A program made the position numbers and the translations under genes. The notes below the pieces were generated by a model. It saw only the letters and a list, made by a program, of their open reading frames with translations, was not told the DNA's origin and did not search any database. A stretch of DNA of 64,000 bases from positions 1 through 64,000 of the forward strand of contig NZ_JACHYC010000012.1 in assembly GCF_014192575.1 (NCBI RefSeq). The letters are read 5' to 3'. Below, piece after piece: positions 27,170 to 35,827 of this stretch (within the stretch, counting starts at the first letter, position 1; every line of letters begins with the position of its first letter). The stretch comes from Variovorax sp. Sphag1AA. Its GTDB lineage: Bacteria > Pseudomonadota > Gammaproteobacteria > Burkholderiales > Burkholderiaceae_C.

Positions 27170-28141
27170 CTAGAGTTTCACGCGCCCGGCATCGACGAGC
27201 TTCTGCGTGAGTGCGAGCTGGTCCTTCATGAAGCGCTGCGTCTTGTCGGGGCTCCACGGTGCCGGCTCGAAGCCCAGCTCCAGCAGCTTCGCGCGCACAT
27301 CCGGCATCACGAGGATGCGGCCCAACTCCGCGTTGAGCTTGTCCACGATCGCCTTCGGCGTCTTGGCCGGCACGAAGGCGGCGCCCCAGCCCGGCATGTC
27401 GACTTCCGGATAGCCGAGCTCGGCGAAGGTCGGCACGTCGGGATACGCAGGAAAGCGCGTGGCGCTGGCAACGGCGAGCGGCTTGATCTTGCCGGGGTAG
27501 CGGTTCACGCCGCCGACCGACGCCACTGCCGCGTCGATCTGTCCGCCGATCAGGTCCTGCAACGCGGGCGTCTCGCCCTTGTACGGCACATGCACGGTGT
27601 CGATGCCGGCCGCCATGTTGAACAACTCGCCGACGAAGTGACCACCCGAGCCTGGACCATAGGAGCCATATGAAAGCTTGCCGGGCCGTGTCTTGGCGAG
27701 CGCCACGTATTGCTTGAGCGTCGAGGCAGGCAGGCTCTCGCGAACGCCGAGTGCGATCGGCGTGAGCGCCAGCATGCCGACCGGCTGCAGGTCTTCGAGC
27801 CGATAGCCCGGCTTCGGCATCAGCACCGTGTTGCTGAGGAGCGCGCTGTAGCCGATCAACACCGTGTATCCGTCGGCCGGTGCCTGCGACACCGTGGCTG
27901 CGGCGATGGCGCCACTCGCACCAGACCGGGATTCGACGATGCAGGGCTGGCCCCATGCATCGGTCAGCTTCTGGCCAATGATCCGCATCATGGTGTCGTG
28001 GCCTCCGCCCGCCGGCGTAGGAATCACGAACTTGATGACCTGTGAAGGGAAGGGCTGCGTCTGCGCCTGCGCGAGCGGCAGCACGCCCGCACCGAGCGAG
28101 CCCAGGGCTGCAGCAAGCGTCTGGCGTCGAGTGAACTTCAT
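27170..28141 (-). CDS. Bug-family periplasmic binding protein
   Basis: A 323-residue TctC/Bug receptor with a twin-arginine-like leader (FTRRQTLAAALGSLGAG), then QVIKFVIPTPAGGGHDT, QAPADGYTVLIG and HVPYKGETPALQDLIGGQ. It is a single-gene leftward unit sharing the divergent promoter and operator (28196) with the phosphotransferase gene. The ATG has a GGAGAC ribosome site. It has close motif similarity to the Bug proteins at 40950 and 44319. Confidence 0.9.
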   Translation of the reverse strand: MKFTRRQTLAAALGSLGAGVLPLAQAQTQPFPSQVIKFVIPTPAGGGHDTMMRIIGQKLTDAWGQPCIVESRSGASGAIAAATVSQAPADGYTVLIGYSALLSNTVLMPKPGYRLEDLQPVGMLALTPIALGVRESLPASTLKQYVALAKTRPGKLSYGSYGPGSGGHFVGELFNMAAGIDTVHVPYKGETPALQDLIGGQIDAAVASVGGVNRYPGKIKPLAVASATRFPAYPDVPTFAELGYPEVDMPGWGAAFVPAKTPKAIVDKLNAELGRILVMPDVRAKLLELGFEPAPWSPDKTQRFMKDQLALTQKLVDAGRVKL

Positions 28142-28195
28142 TGCGATGTCTCCTTGTGTGATGGATTCGGGTGCTATACGATTCGTCGAAATCAT

Positions 28196-28206
28196 TGGTT
28201 CAACCA
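28196..28206. promoter_or_regulatory. GntR-type operator TGGT-TCA-ACCA
   Basis: Perfect core with the flanks ATCAT...TAGA, almost identical to the site at 23954. It is in the 81-base divergent region between the Bug gene and the phosphotransferase gene. Confidence 0.72.
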
Positions 28207-28222
28207 TAGATTAAACGACAAA

Positions 28223-29281
28223 GTGAACAATTCATCCACCCCAACATTCACGACAGCAAGTGCGTTCGACCCGGCGCAGACGAGCGCGCTCGATGCGTTG
28301 ATTCGCCGGGAGATCGGCGCCTTCGACGGCGCTCTGCGGGTACGGCAGGTGGAAGGCGGGCAGTCCAACCCCACTTTCATCGTCGATGCAGGCACGCGGC
28401 GGCTCGTGCTGCGACGCAAGCCGCCAGGCGTGCTGCTGCCTTCGGCGCATGCGGTGGAGCGCGAATTCCGCGTGCTGCGCGCGCTCGAGGGATCGGACGT
28501 GCCGGTGCCGCGCGCACGCGTGCTGTGCGAAGACCCGGCGGTGCTGGGCAGCACGTTCTACCTGATGGACTTCGTCGAAGGGCGCATCCTCACCGACCAG
28601 ACCTTGCCCGGCATGGCTGCGGCCGAGCGTCGCGCCCACTACGCCGAGATGGCTCGCGTGATGGCGGCGCTTCACTCGGTGGATTGGCGTTCACGCGGCC
28701 TTGGCGACTATGGCCGCGAAGGCAGATATGTCGAGCGCCAGCTGGACCGCTGGACACGCCAGTACCGCGCGAGCGAGACCAGCCGCATCGATGCAATGGA
28801 GCGCCTGATCGAATGGCTGCCCGTGCATGTGCCGCCGCAGGAAAGCACATCGCTCGTGCACGGCGACTTCCGGCTCGACAACCTCGTGTTCCATCCGACC
28901 GAGCCGCGCATCGTTGCCGTGCTCGACTGGGAGCTCTCCACCTTGGGCGATCCGCTGGTGGACTTTGCGTATCACTGCCTCGCGTGGCGCCTGCAGCTCG
29001 GAACGCATCGCACGCTCGCGGGACTCGACCTCTTGCCGGAAGGCATTCCGACCGAAGCGCAGCACGTGGCCGACTACTGCCGCGCAAGCGGTCGCAGCGA
29101 TGCGCGCATTGCGCACTGGCACTACCACCTCGCATTCAACATGTTCCGCCTTGCCGCTATCCAGCAGGGTGTCGCCCGTCGCGCGCTGGACGGCAACGCG
29201 GCCAACAGCCGGGCCGCCGCTGTGGCTGCGCGCGTTCAAGCCACCGCGGAAGCCGGTTGGGCGGCAACGAAGGAGTCTTGA
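28223..29281 (+). CDS. Phosphotransferase family protein (APH/ACAD10-like)
   Basis: A 352-residue aminoglycoside-phosphotransferase-fold protein. The catalytic loop is VHGDFRLDNLVF and the metal-binding motif is VLDWELSTLGDP, both intact. Its arrangement resembles the kinase half of ACAD10/11, which phosphorylate 4-hydroxyacyl-CoAs before dehydration by an acyl-CoA dehydrogenase, so a hydroxyacyl-CoA kinase role is plausible here but inferred. The GTG at 28223 is the first usable start after the operator. It is followed by an MDR gene with overlapping TGATG. Confidence 0.82.
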   Translation: MNNSSTPTFTTASAFDPAQTSALDALIRREIGAFDGALRVRQVEGGQSNPTFIVDAGTRRLVLRRKPPGVLLPSAHAVEREFRVLRALEGSDVPVPRARVLCEDPAVLGSTFYLMDFVEGRILTDQTLPGMAAAERRAHYAEMARVMAALHSVDWRSRGLGDYGREGRYVERQLDRWTRQYRASETSRIDAMERLIEWLPVHVPPQESTSLVHGDFRLDNLVFHPTEPRIVAVLDWELSTLGDPLVDFAYHCLAWRLQLGTHRTLAGLDLLPEGIPTEAQHVADYCRASGRSDARIAHWHYHLAFNMFRLAAIQQGVARRALDGNAANSRAAAVAARVQATAEAGWAATKES

Positions 29282-30276
29282 TGACGAGCAACCTGCCATC
29301 CTCGATGCGCGCATGGCGCGTCGAGGAAATCAGCGACCGCGGCGAGATGCATCTTCGCGACGTGGAGGTGCCCCAGCCCGCCCCCGATCAATACCTCGTC
29401 CGCGTCGAGGCCGCGGGCCTCGCCTTCGGCGACACGTTGATCGTGCGCGGCAAGTACCAGATCAAGCCATCGCTGCCCTTCACACCCGGCTCCGAAGTGC
29501 TGGGCACCATCGTGGCGGGTGAGGGCGGCGATCTACCGGTCGGCACGCGCGTCGCGAGCTCTTCGCGGCAGGGCGGCTTCGCGCAGTACGCGCTGGTGCC
29601 GCGCAGCGAAGCCATCGCGATCCCGCAGGACATCGACCCGGGCGATGCGCTCGCACTGCGCAGCAACTATCCGACGTCGCTGTTCGCGCTGCGCATGGCC
29701 GGGCGTCTGCAGCCTGGCGAGACACTGCTCGTGCATGCCGCTGCAGGTGGCGTCGGCAGCGCGGCGCTGCAACTCGGCAAGTTGATGGGCGCACGTGTGA
29801 TCGCTACTGCGGGTGGACCGGAGAAGGTGCAAGCCTGTCTTGATGCGGGCGCCGATGCCGCGCTGGACTACCGCGATCCCGATTGGGTCGATGCGTTTCG
29901 CAAGGTCGCGCCCGGTGGCGCCGACGTGATCTACGACCCCGTGGGCGGGGAGATCGGTGCGCAGAGCCTTCGCTGCCTTGCCTTCGGCGCACGCTACCTC
30001 GTCATCGGCTTTGCGGCCGGCACGCTGACGCAACTGCCGGCGAACCGGCTGCTGCTTCACAACGCCAGTGCGATCGGCGTGCTGTGGGGCGAGGTGCGCA
30101 AGCGCGACATCGCGCTCGCCGCGCAGCTCACGCGCGAGGTCTATGACTGGCATGCCGAACGCCGCCTCCGGCTTATGCCCGGTCCTGCGTTCGACTTCAA
30201 CGAGGCACAGACGGCGCTGGCCGCGCTCGAAGGCCGCTCCACAGTCGGAAAGGCGTGGCTTCGCGTTCCGCACTAG
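29281..30276 (+). CDS. Zinc-less MDR oxidoreductase (NADPH:quinone reductase-like)
   Basis: A 331-residue medium-chain reductase of the quinone oxidoreductase type: GLAFGDTLIVRGKYQIKP, PGSEVLGTIV and the cofactor site HAAAGGVGSAALQLGK; no catalytic or structural zinc ligands. Such enzymes reduce the C=C of enones, enoyl-CoAs or quinones. It is paired with the phosphotransferase gene and has a partial paralogue at 50887-51870. It starts on the stop codon of the preceding gene. Confidence 0.86.
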   Translation: MTSNLPSSMRAWRVEEISDRGEMHLRDVEVPQPAPDQYLVRVEAAGLAFGDTLIVRGKYQIKPSLPFTPGSEVLGTIVAGEGGDLPVGTRVASSSRQGGFAQYALVPRSEAIAIPQDIDPGDALALRSNYPTSLFALRMAGRLQPGETLLVHAAAGGVGSAALQLGKLMGARVIATAGGPEKVQACLDAGADAALDYRDPDWVDAFRKVAPGGADVIYDPVGGEIGAQSLRCLAFGARYLVIGFAAGTLTQLPANRLLLHNASAIGVLWGEVRKRDIALAAQLTREVYDWHAERRLRLMPGPAFDFNEAQTALAALEGRSTVGKAWLRVPH

Positions 30277-30325
30277 CGGCGCCTCTCGGTACTTACCCCG
30301 ATTCAATGGCCGTCGATTCAATACT

Positions 30326-30344
30326 TTAATGGTAGAACCATTAA
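30326..30344. promoter_or_regulatory. GntR-type operator, 19-base perfect palindrome
   Basis: TTAATGGT-AGA-ACCATTAA has 8-base perfect arms, the longest symmetry of the set. TTTAAT at 30325-30330 is a plausible -10 box, and the right end overlaps the AAGGAG ribosome site of the Liv binding-protein gene, so a bound repressor would block promoter clearance. Confidence 0.78.
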
Positions 30345-30357
30345 GGAGACAAGCGTG

Positions 30358-31476
30358 ATGCGCAGCATTCTTTCTTCCGCGATGCGCGGCCTCGTCGGCG
30401 CAGGTGTTCTTGCCGGGCTTCTCACGGGGGCGCCCGCGCTCGCGCAAGAGGTCAAGATCGGCGTGCTCTATCCGATCAAGACCATGCTCGGCCAGCAGGG
30501 CCGCAACGGCTCGGAGATCGCCGCCGACATGATCAACGCCAGCGGCGGCGTGCTGAACGGCCGACAGCTCAAGCTGGTGGTGTACGACGACAACTACCAG
30601 CCCGCCGATGCCGTGGCTGCGGCGCGCAAGCTGCTCAGCGAAGACAAGGTGCCGGTCATCGTCGGTGCGATCAACACCGCGGTGTCGCTCGGCGTGACGC
30701 AGGTCGCGCAGCAGAGCGGCGCGATGTTCCTCGCCGCCGTGACGAAGGCGCCGCAGGTCACCGAGTACGACCGCGCTTTCCGTTTCAATCCGCTGGTGTC
30801 CACCGACGGCGAGGTCTTCAACCAGTACCTCAAGGACAAGGTGAAACCGCAGCGCATGGCCGTGGTGGTGGAGAACGGCGACTACGGCCGCTCGATCATC
30901 GCGAGCATGAAGAGCAGCTTCGGCAACGCGGTCGTCGCGACAGAGCTGTACGAGATCCTGAAGCAGACGGACTTCAGCACGGTTGCCGCGCGCGTGAAGG
31001 CGGCCAACCCCGATGTGGTGTGCATGGCTTTCTCCGCGCCGGAGCAGGGCGGCAGCCTGCTGCGTACGCTGGCCGAAGCGGGCGTCAACGCCAAGCGGTG
31101 CATCCTGCCCGGGTCGGTGACGCCTGCGCTGCTGCAGGTGGCCGGGCCGGCGGCCGAGGGCGCGTTCACGCTCGACATCTGGGCGCCGACGATGAGCACC
31201 GAGACCAACCGCAAGTTCGTTGATGCCTACCAGGCCAAGTACAAGGCGATGCCTGGCAAGGTGGACTTCCTCGGCTTCGAGAGCATGTGGATCCTCGGCC
31301 AGGCCATTCGCAAGGCCGGCACGGTGACCGACACCGCCAAGCTCGCCTCGACCCTGCGCGATGGCACCTGGGATTCGCCGCGCGGCACGGTTCGCTTCCC
31401 GGGCAACCAGGCGACGTCCGACAAATGGGTCGTGCTGGAGGTCAAGGACGGAAAGATCGCTTCGTCAGGCGATTGA
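30358..31476 (+). CDS. ABC transporter substrate-binding protein, LivK type
   Basis: A 372-residue periplasmic type I binding protein: signal peptide ending ALAQ, then EVKIGVLYPIKTMLGQQGRNG and VYDDNYQPADAVAAARKL. The family first known for branched-chain amino acids also binds aromatic and alicyclic acids. It is the first gene of a long rightward operon (Liv transporter, then catabolic genes to about 40.96 kb). ATG 30358 is chosen; GTG 30355 is adjacent. AAGGAG lies upstream. Confidence 0.9.
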   Translation: MRSILSSAMRGLVGAGVLAGLLTGAPALAQEVKIGVLYPIKTMLGQQGRNGSEIAADMINASGGVLNGRQLKLVVYDDNYQPADAVAAARKLLSEDKVPVIVGAINTAVSLGVTQVAQQSGAMFLAAVTKAPQVTEYDRAFRFNPLVSTDGEVFNQYLKDKVKPQRMAVVVENGDYGRSIIASMKSSFGNAVVATELYEILKQTDFSTVAARVKAANPDVVCMAFSAPEQGGSLLRTLAEAGVNAKRCILPGSVTPALLQVAGPAAEGAFTLDIWAPTMSTETNRKFVDAYQAKYKAMPGKVDFLGFESMWILGQAIRKAGTVTDTAKLASTLRDGTWDSPRGTVRFPGNQATSDKWVVLEVKDGKIASSGD

Positions 31477-31501
31477 AGTCGAAGAACGCGACACGGAAGC
31501 C

Positions 31502-32368
31502 ATGACCGAAGCGCTGCTTCAGCAACTGCTCAACGGCTTGTCGATCGGCTTCGGCTATGCGCTGATCGCACTGGGCCTCACGCTCGCCTTCGGCGTGCTG
31601 CACATCATCAACTTCGGCCACGGGGAAGTGGTCATGCTCGGCGCCCTCACCGTGGTGCTGGCGAACAAGCTGCTGGGCCTGCCCTATCTCGCGGCGTTGC
31701 CGCTTGCGATGCTGGTGGGCGCGATCGTCGGGTGGGTCTTCGATTGGCTCGCGGTGTCGCCGCTGCTGCGCCGGGCGGATGGGCGCACCGACATCCTGCT
31801 CACGACTTTCGCAGTCGGCGTGCTCTTCAATCAGGCCGTGCTCTCGGTGTGGGGACCGGCGCCGGCGCGCGTCGACGGGCTGCAGGGCCGCATCGAACTT
31901 GCGGGCGTGGGGCTGAGTGCGCAGCGCCTGTTCGTCATCGTTGCCAGCATCGTCGCGCTGGTGGTGCTGGACCTGCTGGCACGCCGCACGCGCTTCGGGG
32001 TTGAGATGCGCGCGCTTGCGCAGAGCGAGCATGCCGCGCGCGTGGTGGGCATCAATGTGAAGTCGGTGGGCACGCGCGCATTCCTGCTCGCTGCGGTGGT
32101 CGGCGGCCTCGGCGGTGCGCTGCTGGCACCGATCACGTCCTACTCGCCGATGCTGGGGCAGGCGGTGCTGATCAAGGCCTTCGTGATCGTGGTGCTGGGT
32201 GGCCTCGGCAGCGCGGGCGGTGCAGTGCTGTGCGCACTCGCGGTGGGCGTGATCGAAGCGATGCTTGGCCTCGTCATGGAAGAGGGCATGGCCGCGGCCA
32301 CGGTGTATTCGCTGATGCTCGTGGTGCTGCTGGTGCGGCCCCAGGGCCTTGCAGGAGCGGCACGATGA
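31502..32368 (+). CDS. ABC transporter permease, LivH type
   Basis: A 288-residue inner-membrane permease with about eight hydrophobic segments. LivH family motifs are visible: GYALIALGLTLAFGVLHIINFGHGE near the N-terminus and FVIVVLGGLGSAGGA near the end. It would form the channel with the LivM half of the next protein. Its stop overlaps the next ATG (ATGA), so the two subunits are made together. Confidence 0.92.
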   Translation: MTEALLQQLLNGLSIGFGYALIALGLTLAFGVLHIINFGHGEVVMLGALTVVLANKLLGLPYLAALPLAMLVGAIVGWVFDWLAVSPLLRRADGRTDILLTTFAVGVLFNQAVLSVWGPAPARVDGLQGRIELAGVGLSAQRLFVIVASIVALVVLDLLARRTRFGVEMRALAQSEHAARVVGINVKSVGTRAFLLAAVVGGLGGALLAPITSYSPMLGQAVLIKAFVIVVLGGLGSAGGAVLCALAVGVIEAMLGLVMEEGMAAATVYSLMLVVLLVRPQGLAGAAR

Positions 32369-34164
32369 TCCGGACGCTGCGCGACATGCTGGTCGGCATC
32401 GCCGTGGCGGCGCTTCTGGCGAGCGTCATCCGCTCACCGTACCTGCTGGATGTTGCCGCCTACGCCGCTGTGCTCGCGATCTTCGTGCTCGGCGTGTCGG
32501 TGACCTTCGGACAACTCGGCTACGTGAGCTTCGGGCATGCGGCCTTCCTGGGATTGGGCGCGTACACCGTCGGCATTCTGGTGACGCAGCACGGGTGGAA
32601 CTACTGGGCTGCTGTGCCGCTGGGCATCCTGCCCGGCCTGTTGCTCGGCGGGCTGGTGGGCATCGTGTCGGCGCGGCTGAGCGGGGCCTACTTCGCCATT
32701 GCAACGCTGGTGGTGGCCGAGATCCTTGTGCTGCTCGTGGTCAACTGGGTGGACCTCACGCGCGGCCCCATGGGATTGATGGTGACGGCATCGCCGCTGC
32801 CGCTCGCGCAGAACGTGGGCTGGAATGCGCAGCAGGGTTATCTCTTCGCGGTGATCGCAGCGCTCGCCATCGCCTTCGTGCTGCTGCGCAACCTACGTGG
32901 CAGTGCAACCGGGCGCAGTTGGACCGCAATCCGAGAGGCACCGGCGTTGGCCGAATCGCTCGGCATCGCGACCGTGCGCTCGCGGGTGCTGAACATCGCG
33001 GTATCAGGCGGCGTCGCCGCGCTGGCCGGGGCGCTTCTGATTCCCAAGGTGTTCGTGCTCTCGCCCTCGCTGCTGGGCGTGACCTATTCGGCCACCGGCA
33101 TCCTGGGCGTGATCCTCGGCGGCAAGGCGACCTTGGTGGGCCCTGTTCTGGGCGGGGCACTGTTCGCGATCATTCCCGAGGGCCTGCGCTTTCTCGGCGA
33201 CCTCAACTTCGCGGCTTTCGCGCTGATGCTGCTGCTCGCGGTGCGATTGCTCCCGGGTGGCCTCGTGGGTTGGCTGGTCGACCGGCCAGCCTTTGCACGT
33301 TGGCGCGCGGCGCGTGCGTCGCATACATCCGAAGACTCACAGCCAGAGCCCCTCGCGCCGCGGCAGCATCGCGAAGGCATGGTGCTCCAAGTCGCCGGCG
33401 TGAGCCGTCATTTCAAGGGACTCAAGGCGGTGCAGGATGTGTCGTTCGATGTGCGCGCGGGCGAGATCCTCGGGCTCATCGGTCCCAATGGCGCCGGCAA
33501 GACCACGCTGTTGAGCATGCTGTCGGGCTTCCTGTCGGTGAGTACGGGCGCAATCCGCGTGCGCGGGCAGGACATCGCGGGGCGCCCCGCCCATCGCGTG
33601 GCTCGTCTGGGCGTGGTGCGCAGCTTCCAGCAGACCGCGCTCTGTGCGGGCCAGACCGTCGCAGCCAACATGGCGATCGCCAGCCACCTGCATCGGCCCG
33701 GAGGCTTCTGGAGCGCGCTGCTGCGGACCCCGGGCTGGCGGGCGCGCGAGCGGGAGCGCACCGCGCATGCACTGGGCTGTCTCGCCGAAGTCGGGCTGCT
33801 GGCACGTCGCGACGACTTGGCGGGCAGCCTGCCCTACGGTGAACAGAAGCTGCTCGGCGTGGCGATGGCGCTTGCTGCGCAGCCTGAACTCCTCTTGCTC
33901 GACGAACCGGCCGCCGGCCTCAACCAGGTCGAAGCGACGCGTCTCGCCGAAGTGCTGCGCGGCCTGCGCGACAAGGGCATGACGCTGATCGTGGTCGACC
34001 ACAACCTGAAGATGCTGATGTCATTCGTCGATCGCGTTGTGGTGCTGCACCACGGCGTGAAGATCGCCGACGGCGTTCCGGGCGACGTGACGCGCATGCC
34101 CGATGTGGTGTCGGCCTATCTCGGCAGCGCGCCTGCCGCTCCGGTCGAGGAGCTGGCCGCATGA
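32365..34164 (+). CDS. Fused ABC permease-ATPase, LivM-LivG
   Basis: A 599-residue fusion. Residues of about 1-310 are a LivM permease (YVSFGHAAFLGLGAYTVGI; TGILGVILGGKATLVGP). After a Ser/Glu/Pro linker (about 315-335) a LivG ATPase follows, with Walker A GPNGAGKTT, signature LPYGEQKLLG and Walker B LLLLDEP. In E. coli these are separate genes. There is no stop or frameshift at the junction, so this is a true fusion. With LivH and LivF it completes the transporter. Confidence 0.92.
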   Translation: MIRTLRDMLVGIAVAALLASVIRSPYLLDVAAYAAVLAIFVLGVSVTFGQLGYVSFGHAAFLGLGAYTVGILVTQHGWNYWAAVPLGILPGLLLGGLVGIVSARLSGAYFAIATLVVAEILVLLVVNWVDLTRGPMGLMVTASPLPLAQNVGWNAQQGYLFAVIAALAIAFVLLRNLRGSATGRSWTAIREAPALAESLGIATVRSRVLNIAVSGGVAALAGALLIPKVFVLSPSLLGVTYSATGILGVILGGKATLVGPVLGGALFAIIPEGLRFLGDLNFAAFALMLLLAVRLLPGGLVGWLVDRPAFARWRAARASHTSEDSQPEPLAPRQHREGMVLQVAGVSRHFKGLKAVQDVSFDVRAGEILGLIGPNGAGKTTLLSMLSGFLSVSTGAIRVRGQDIAGRPAHRVARLGVVRSFQQTALCAGQTVAANMAIASHLHRPGGFWSALLRTPGWRARERERTAHALGCLAEVGLLARRDDLAGSLPYGEQKLLGVAMALAAQPELLLLDEPAAGLNQVEATRLAEVLRGLRDKGMTLIVVDHNLKMLMSFVDRVVVLHHGVKIADGVPGDVTRMPDVVSAYLGSAPAAPVEELAA

Positions 34165-34874
34165 CGTCTCCACTGCTGCAGATCGAAAACCTCGATGTCC
34201 GCTATGGCGAAACGCGTGCACTCGTCGACGTGAGCATGACACTCGGCGCACGCGAGGTTGTTGCGCTGGTCGGTGCCAATGGCGCGGGCAAGTCCTCGCT
34301 GCTCAATGCGCTGTTGGGGCTTGTGCCGCAGGCAGGTGGCGCAGTCACCTTGGCTGGCAAGCGCATCGAGACGCTGCCCACCCGCGAGCGCATCGCCACG
34401 GGGCTCGCACTGTCGCCCGAAGGCCGGCGTGTGTTTCCGGATCTCTCCGTCGAGGAGAACCTTGACCTGGGCGATCTGGGGCGCGACCCGGCCGCGCGGC
34501 GTGAGCGACGCGAGACGGTGTACCGCTGGTTCCCGCGACTGCGCGAACGTCGGCAGCAACTCGCCGGCACCTTGTCAGGCGGCGAACAGCAGATGCTGGC
34601 GATCGGCCGCGCGCTGATGGCGCAGCCGCGCGTGCTGATGCTGGACGAACCCACGCTGGGGCTTGCGCCGCTGATCGTGCAGGAGATCGCGGCCTTCATT
34701 CGGCACATCCGTTCGACCGGCGTCTCGGTGTTGCTGGCCGAGCAGAACGCCGAGATGGCGCTGTCCGTTGCCGATCGCGCCTACGTACTCCAGAACGGCG
34801 AGGTCGTGATGCACGGCGGCGCTCGCGAACTGGCTGCGCATCCGGATGTGCGCGCCGCTTATCTCGGCCTGTAG
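34161..34874 (+). CDS. ABC transporter ATPase, LivF type
   Basis: A 237-residue ATPase with Walker A GANGAGKSS, signature LSGGEQQMLAIGRAL, Walker B VLMLDEPTLGLAP and the LivF-typical LALSPEGRRVFPDLSVEENL. It overlaps the LivM-LivG stop by four bases. It completes an ABC importer whose cargo is likely the cluster's substrate, given that the catabolic genes follow in the same operon. Confidence 0.93.
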   Translation: MTSPLLQIENLDVRYGETRALVDVSMTLGAREVVALVGANGAGKSSLLNALLGLVPQAGGAVTLAGKRIETLPTRERIATGLALSPEGRRVFPDLSVEENLDLGDLGRDPAARRERRETVYRWFPRLRERRQQLAGTLSGGEQQMLAIGRALMAQPRVLMLDEPTLGLAPLIVQEIAAFIRHIRSTGVSVLLAEQNAEMALSVADRAYVLQNGEVVMHGGARELAAHPDVRAAYLGL

Positions 34875-34897
34875 ATGCGCCCCAAGAGGAACCGTCG

Positions 34898-35827
34898 ATG
34901 AAGATCGTTGCAGAGAACCTGGACTTCCCCGAGGGCCCCGTCGTCCTCGCAGATGGCTCGCTGCTGGTGGTGGAGATCGAATCGGGAAGCCTCACCCGCG
35001 TGTTCGGCGACGGGCGCCGCGAAGTGGTGGCGAAGACCGGCGGCGGCCCGAACGGTGCCGCCATCGGTCCGGACGGCGCCTGCTACGTATGCGATGGCGG
35101 TGGCTTCGAATGGCATCAGCATGCGGACGGAACGCAGACGCCCGGCCTGCAGCCGTCGGACTATTCCGGCGGCCGCATTCAGCGTGTGGACCTGCGCACC
35201 GGCAAGGTCGAGGTTCTCTACACGCACAGCAACAAGGCGCCGCTCAAGGGACCCAACGACATCGTGTTCGGCGCCGACGGCGGCTTCTGGTTCAGCGACC
35301 TCGGCAAGCGTCGCCAGCGCGACATGGACCACGGCGCGATCTGCTGGGCGCGGCCCGATGGCAGCGAATGCAGGGAGGTCATCTTTCCCATGAACACGCC
35401 CAACGGCGTGGGGCTCTCGCCCGACGGCAAGCGCCTGTATGTGGCAGAGACCGCACCAGGCCGCCTGTGGGCCTTCGATGTGATCGAGCCGGGGCGCATC
35501 GCACGCGCGCCGGACTCTCCGGCACCGCACGGCGGCACGCTGGTTGCGGGCCTGCCGGGCTACCAGCTCTTCGACTCGCTGGCGGTGGAGGCGGATGGCC
35601 GCATCTGCGTGGCCACGCTCTTCAACGGCGGCATCACCGTCATTGCGCCCGACGGCAGCACGATCGAGCACGTGCCGCTGCCGGACCGCTTCACCACCAA
35701 CCTCTGCTTCGGCGGGTCGGACATGAAGACGGCGTACATCACGCTGTCTTCCACAGGCCGTCTCGCCGCGGTGGACTGGCCGCGCCCCGGACTGCGGCCG
35801 CACTTCTTCAAACGCGATGGACTTTGA
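34898..35827 (+). CDS. SMP-30/gluconolactonase family protein
   Basis: A 309-residue six-bladed beta-propeller lactonase. Metal-ligand motifs: FPEGP (Glu), GGGPNGAAIGPDG, SPNDIVF-type KGPNDIVFGADGG, and FDSLAVEADG (Asp). The family hydrolyses lactones of sugars and other cyclic compounds. A close paralogue is at 40034-40963 in the same operon. Its end overlaps the acyl-CoA dehydrogenase start by 11 bases. Confidence 0.87.
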   Translation: MKIVAENLDFPEGPVVLADGSLLVVEIESGSLTRVFGDGRREVVAKTGGGPNGAAIGPDGACYVCDGGGFEWHQHADGTQTPGLQPSDYSGGRIQRVDLRTGKVEVLYTHSNKAPLKGPNDIVFGADGGFWFSDLGKRRQRDMDHGAICWARPDGSECREVIFPMNTPNGVGLSPDGKRLYVAETAPGRLWAFDVIEPGRIARAPDSPAPHGGTLVAGLPGYQLFDSLAVEADGRICVATLFNGGITVIAPDGSTIEHVPLPDRFTTNLCFGGSDMKTAYITLSSTGRLAAVDWPRPGLRPHFFKRDGL

